DNA of 25,390 bases, from NCBI GenBank assembly GCA_900554275.1, contig USGS01000017.1, positions 1-25,390 on the forward strand. Reading direction: 5' to 3'. Below, in pieces: positions 22,622 through 25,390 of this stretch; the first letter of the stretch is position 1; every line of letters starts with the position of its first letter. This stretch comes from an uncultured Eubacteriales bacterium. Its GTDB lineage: Bacteria > Bacillota > Clostridia > Oscillospirales > Oscillospiraceae. The position numbers and the translations under genes are program-made. The notes below the pieces were generated by a model. That model saw nothing but the letters and a program-made list of their open reading frames with translations, made no database searches and was not told where the DNA came from.

Positions 22622-22658
22622 GGCGGCCGCCTCCCTTCGCTTCAAATGTGATGGGCAC

Positions 22659-22687
22659 ATTGTAGCAAAGTCGATTTCCAAAGTCAA
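22659..22687 (-). promoter_or_regulatory. Promoter of the small leader ORF (and probably the liv operon)
   Basis: Minus strand -35 TTGACT (22687-22682), 17-base spacer, -10 TACAAT (22664-22659). Start near 22652, about 30 bases before the ORF. Confidence 0.85.
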
Positions 22688-22780
22688 CCGCCTTTTTGCC
22701 AAAAAACTCATCATTTCACACAATTTGCCACTATATACATTATGCACATTGCACAAGTACAGTCTCCCCCTCCCCCAGCA

Positions 22781-22814
22781 AAAAAGCCTGTGACCTCCCG
22801 GTCACAGGCTTTTT
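22781..22814 (-). terminator. Intrinsic terminator of the penicillin-binding protein gene
   Basis: 15-bp stem AAAAAGCCTGTGACC / GGTCACAGGCTTTTT with a 4-base loop, ten bases past the stop. T-runs occur on both strands. Confidence 0.92.
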
Positions 22815-22824
22815 CATATTTCTC

Positions 22825-25390
22825 TTATCCGAAGAATCCGCCCATATCCGGCGGCCGATCGTCGGTCTCCGTCGGTCCGTTATCGTCCCGGTCGTTGCCC
22901 ACGTCGTCGTCCTCCGGCGCGCCCGGCATATTGGCGTTGTTGTTCTGGTCGTCGCCAAAGAACCCGCCGTAGCCCACCATCATGAAGGCGTCCTCCACCA
23001 CGATGTCCTCATGGCCCTCGATCAGCTCGCGCTGGTAGTTCAGCAGCGAACCGACCACGGTGGTCACATTGCCGTCCTCATCCGTCATGTTGGCGGTATA
23101 GGTGGGCGACGTATGCATGGTGCAGACGGTGGTAGGCGCGTTGTCCGTGGCGCACAGCGCCGTATAGACCCGGCTGCCCCGCACGTCCAGAGCGCAGTTC
23201 TCCGACGCCAGCATACCGCTGTCGGCGCAGACCGACACCGATGTCAGTCCGGAGCAGGAGAAGAAGTCCTTGTCCGGCAGATCCTCGTGGATGGCGCTCA
23301 TCACCTTGCGGAAGATGGCGGAGCAGGGGTTGCCGCTGGCCACGATCTGCTGGTTGTGCTGATAGCCCGCCCACACAGCGCAGGTGTAGTAGGGCGTATA
23401 GCCCACGAAATAGCGTTCCTTGTTGCTGTTGGTCGAACCGGTCTTGCCGGCGATGTGCATCCCGCTGAACTGGGCCTCGTTGCCCGTGCCGACCCGCGCC
23501 ACCTCCTGCAGCAGCTTATTCATGATCGCCGCCGTGGTGTTCTTGATGGCCACGTTGGACTGGGCCTCGTTCTCCAGTATCACGTTGCCGTTGGCGTCCT
23601 CCACCCGGATGAACGTCCGGGGCTTGGTGTAGATGCCCTCGTTGACGAAGGTGGCGAAGGCCGCCGCCATCTCCTCCGTGGTCACGCCCTTCTCAAAGCC
23701 GCCCAGCGCCATGTTGCCCACCTGCTGGGAGTCGGTGAACGTCAGGTTCTCAAATCCCAGCTTATCCACCAGGAAGTCGTAGGAGCGCCCCACGCCGTAG
23801 GCCAGGTTCGTCCGTACCGCGCAGGTGTTCAGGGACTGGGCCAGCGCCGTGTGCAGCGCCGTCAGTCCGCGATAGCGCCAGTCGAAGTTCCGCGGCCACA
23901 CGTCGCCGTTGAGCAGCATGGGATAGTCGTCGATAACGCTTGCGCCGTTGAGCGTGCCGTCATCCAGCGCCGGGGCGTAGGTGGACAGGGGCTTGATGGC
24001 AGAACCGCACTGCCGTGCGTTCACCGCCCAGTTCCAGCCCCGGTCGGCCCGCTTCTCGCCGGCGCCGCCGATCATGGCCACCACGTAGCCGTTGGTGGGA
24101 TCGACGATCGTCAGCGCGATCTGCAGCTGATCCGTGCTCTTATTTCCCTCGCTGTCGGTATAGCTGGCGGTGTAGGGGATGTTGTCCAGATCATAGCACA
24201 CGTCCTCCGCGATCTTCTGGAACTTGGGGTTCTGTGTGGTGTAGATCTTATATCCCTTACCGTAGACCATATTGACAGCCTGTTCGTATGCCGACACGGT
24301 CTTACCGGTGTCACTGTTCACCTTATCCGTCAGGCCCAGCTTCTCCACCAGCGCCTCCGCCACGTCGTCGATCAAGGCGTCGGTGAACCAGGAGTTCTCC
24401 GCCGGGAGCAGGTTCTCTTCTTCCTCGTCGGCAGCGGTGTCGGTGTCCGTCTCGTCCGTGGTATCCTCCGTGGGGCTCAGCTTGTCCGGGTCGCTGCCCA
24501 CGTACTTGCCGGTGATGGTGTAGCCGTCGGAGAATACCACATCCTCGTTCTTGGCCGCCTCATAGGTGGCCTCGTCGATCTTGCCCTGCTCCAGCATGGC
24601 CTCCAGCACCAGCAGCTGCCGCTCCCGGTTGTTCTCCCGCGTCCAGTCGTTGCGGATGGGGTCAAACCGAGACGGGTTGTTGGTGATGGCCACCAGGCTG
24701 GCGCTCTCCGCCAGCGTCAGCTCGCTCACGTCCTTGTTGAAGTACTTCTTGGACGCCGTCACCACGCCGTAGCAGCGGTTTCCGAAGAACACCTCGTTCA
24801 GGTACGCCTCCAGGATCTCGTCCTTCTCGTACCGCTTCTCCAGCTCCAGCGCCTGATAGATCTCCGTCACCTTGCGCTTCACCGTCACCTGGTTGTTGCC
24901 GGTGACGTTCTTGATGAGCTGCTGGGTGATGGTCGAGCCGCCCTGCACGCTGCTTCCCGTCAGGGTGCGGAAAATAGCCCGGGTCGTGCCCTTCCAGTCC
25001 ACGCCGTGATGGGACTCAAAGCGCTTGTCCTCGATGGCGATGACCGCCTCCTGCAAGTGCTTGGGGATGTTGTCCAGATCGGTCCAGATGCGGTCCTCCG
25101 CGTTCATGAACAGCGTCTGATACATGACCCACTCCTGGGTATCCGGGTCCTGATAGTACAGCTCCGTGGAGACGCTGGCCTCGAACTCGTCCAGATACAC
25201 CTCCACCTTTCCCCGCAGGGCACTGTTGACGTATGCCATAAAGATCCCGGCAAAGATGGCCATGGTCAGCACGCCCATAGGGATTCCTGTCAGCGCGTTG
25301 ATCATGGTGGAAATGCCGCTGACCCCACCTGGAGCGATCTCATTGGGAGCGGTAAAACAGTAGATTCCGCCAGCATACAAAAAAGTCCCT
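22825..25390 (-). CDS. Class A penicillin-binding protein (PBP1A-type), N-terminus replaced by a YitT-like fragment; open at window edge
   Basis: Bifunctional cell-wall synthase. Residues are counted from TTG 25380. A GT51 glycosyltransferase domain (about 85-270) has catalytic E117-D-K-R-F and G-G-S-T-I-T-Q-Q. An acidic Thr/Asp/Glu linker spans about 300-322. The transpeptidase domain has S460-A-I-K463, S516-L-N518 and K646-T-G648, so the enzyme motifs are complete. The Cys-containing C-terminal region ends in a disordered Asp/Asn/Gly/Pro tail. The N-terminus is wrong for this family: instead of a basic cytoplasmic tail and single helix, residues 1 to about 41 resemble YitT-family proteins, and the frame stays open through the window end. 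The true family N-terminus is therefore missing and the start shown is not reliable. Confidence 0.88.
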   Translation of the reverse strand, partial: GTFLYAGGIYCFTAPNEIAPGGVSGISTMINALTGIPMGVLTMAIFAGIFMAYVNSALRGKVEVYLDEFEASVSTELYYQDPDTQEWVMYQTLFMNAEDRIWTDLDNIPKHLQEAVIAIEDKRFESHHGVDWKGTTRAIFRTLTGSSVQGGSTITQQLIKNVTGNNQVTVKRKVTEIYQALELEKRYEKDEILEAYLNEVFFGNRCYGVVTASKKYFNKDVSELTLAESASLVAITNNPSRFDPIRNDWTRENNRERQLLVLEAMLEQGKIDEATYEAAKNEDVVFSDGYTITGKYVGSDPDKLSPTEDTTDETDTDTAADEEEENLLPAENSWFTDALIDDVAEALVEKLGLTDKVNSDTGKTVSAYEQAVNMVYGKGYKIYTTQNPKFQKIAEDVCYDLDNIPYTASYTDSEGNKSTDQLQIALTIVDPTNGYVVAMIGGAGEKRADRGWNWAVNARQCGSAIKPLSTYAPALDDGTLNGASVIDDYPMLLNGDVWPRNFDWRYRGLTALHTALAQSLNTCAVRTNLAYGVGRSYDFLVDKLGFENLTFTDSQQVGNMALGGFEKGVTTEEMAAAFATFVNEGIYTKPRTFIRVEDANGNVILENEAQSNVAIKNTTAAIMNKLLQEVARVGTGNEAQFSGMHIAGKTGSTNSNKERYFVGYTPYYTCAVWAGYQHNQQIVASGNPCSAIFRKVMSAIHEDLPDKDFFSCSGLTSVSVCADSGMLASENCALDVRGSRVYTALCATDNAPTTVCTMHTSPTYTANMTDEDGNVTTVVGSLLNYQRELIEGHEDIVVEDAFMMVGYGGFFGDDQNNNANMPGAPEDDDVGNDRDDNGPTETDDRPPDMGGFFG
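25258..25390 (-). other. YitT-family (DUF161) N-terminal fragment fused in frame to the PBP
   Basis: The encoded stretch has the YitT hallmark P-N-E-I-A-P-G-G-V-S-G-I-S-T followed by L-T-G-I-P-M-G-V-L-T-M, the loop between the first two helices of that six-helix family. It then changes, around codon 41-43, to the helix end F-M-A-Y-V-N-S-A-L-R that belongs to the PBP. In the YitT part 14 of 41 codons end in A or T, against 8 of the next 40 and about 3 of the 40 after that. It is likely a foreign or rearranged piece, or an assembly join. Confidence 0.7.

Noticed and set aside
24411..24475. Acidic Thr/Asp/Glu-rich repeat in the penicillin-binding protein
   Set aside because: Low-complexity linker between the glycosyltransferase and transpeptidase domains, common in this family; no sign of a frameshift or inserted domain.

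Overview
The window looks like chromosomal DNA from a high-GC anaerobic Firmicute, most likely a gut Oscillospiraceae-type clostridium. The grounds are strong GGAGG-type ribosome binding sites, TTGACA-N17-TATAAT promoters, many GTG and TTG starts, an M-box magnesium riboswitch, RecD2 with no RecBC partner, a DUF1540 protein and strongly GC-ending codons. The species is not resolved. I saw no tRNA, rRNA, CRISPR array, insertion sequence or phage gene. Almost everything is conserved housekeeping or transport.

Layout. (1) 1-3676, minus strand: two half-size TauE/SafE permease genes (the first runs off the left edge), a DUF1540 protein, the MgtE magnesium transporter under an M-box riboswitch with its own promoter, and a LysR regulator. 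(2) 3689-3979: a regulatory region with overlapping divergent promoters and a LysR-type operator candidate. (3) 3980-8850, plus strand: a TRIC-type channel, then radC, uvrB, an EamA transporter and a YbaK deacylase from a promoter before radC. (4) 8865-14995, plus: uvrA with its own promoter, a small membrane protein, recD2 and comF, the last three translationally coupled. (5) 15056-17483, plus: mreB and an aspartate-type aminotransferase, each with its own promoter and terminator. (6) 17581-22621, minus: a complete branched-chain amino acid ABC importer livJHMGF, preceded by a short Ile/Leu/Val-rich ORF and a terminator. (7) 22825-25390, minus: a class A penicillin-binding protein whose N-terminus is replaced by a piece of a YitT-family membrane protein.

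Most interesting points. The liv operon appears to be headed by a leader-peptide attenuator. A strong promoter and ribosome site drive a 69-codon ORF with runs of three Ile, three Leu and three Val codons. A 14-bp terminator follows, with a plausible competing antiterminator, and then livJ, which has no convincing promoter of its own. This fits starvation-controlled expression of a branched-chain amino acid importer, but it is inferred from sequence alone. The second point is the YitT/PBP chimera at the right edge. Its codon-usage shift and broken domain architecture suggest a mis-assembly at a contig end or a recent rearrangement.

The DNA-repair genes (radC, uvrB, uvrA, recD2) lie close together but are read from at least two promoters. 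I saw no LexA-like operator.
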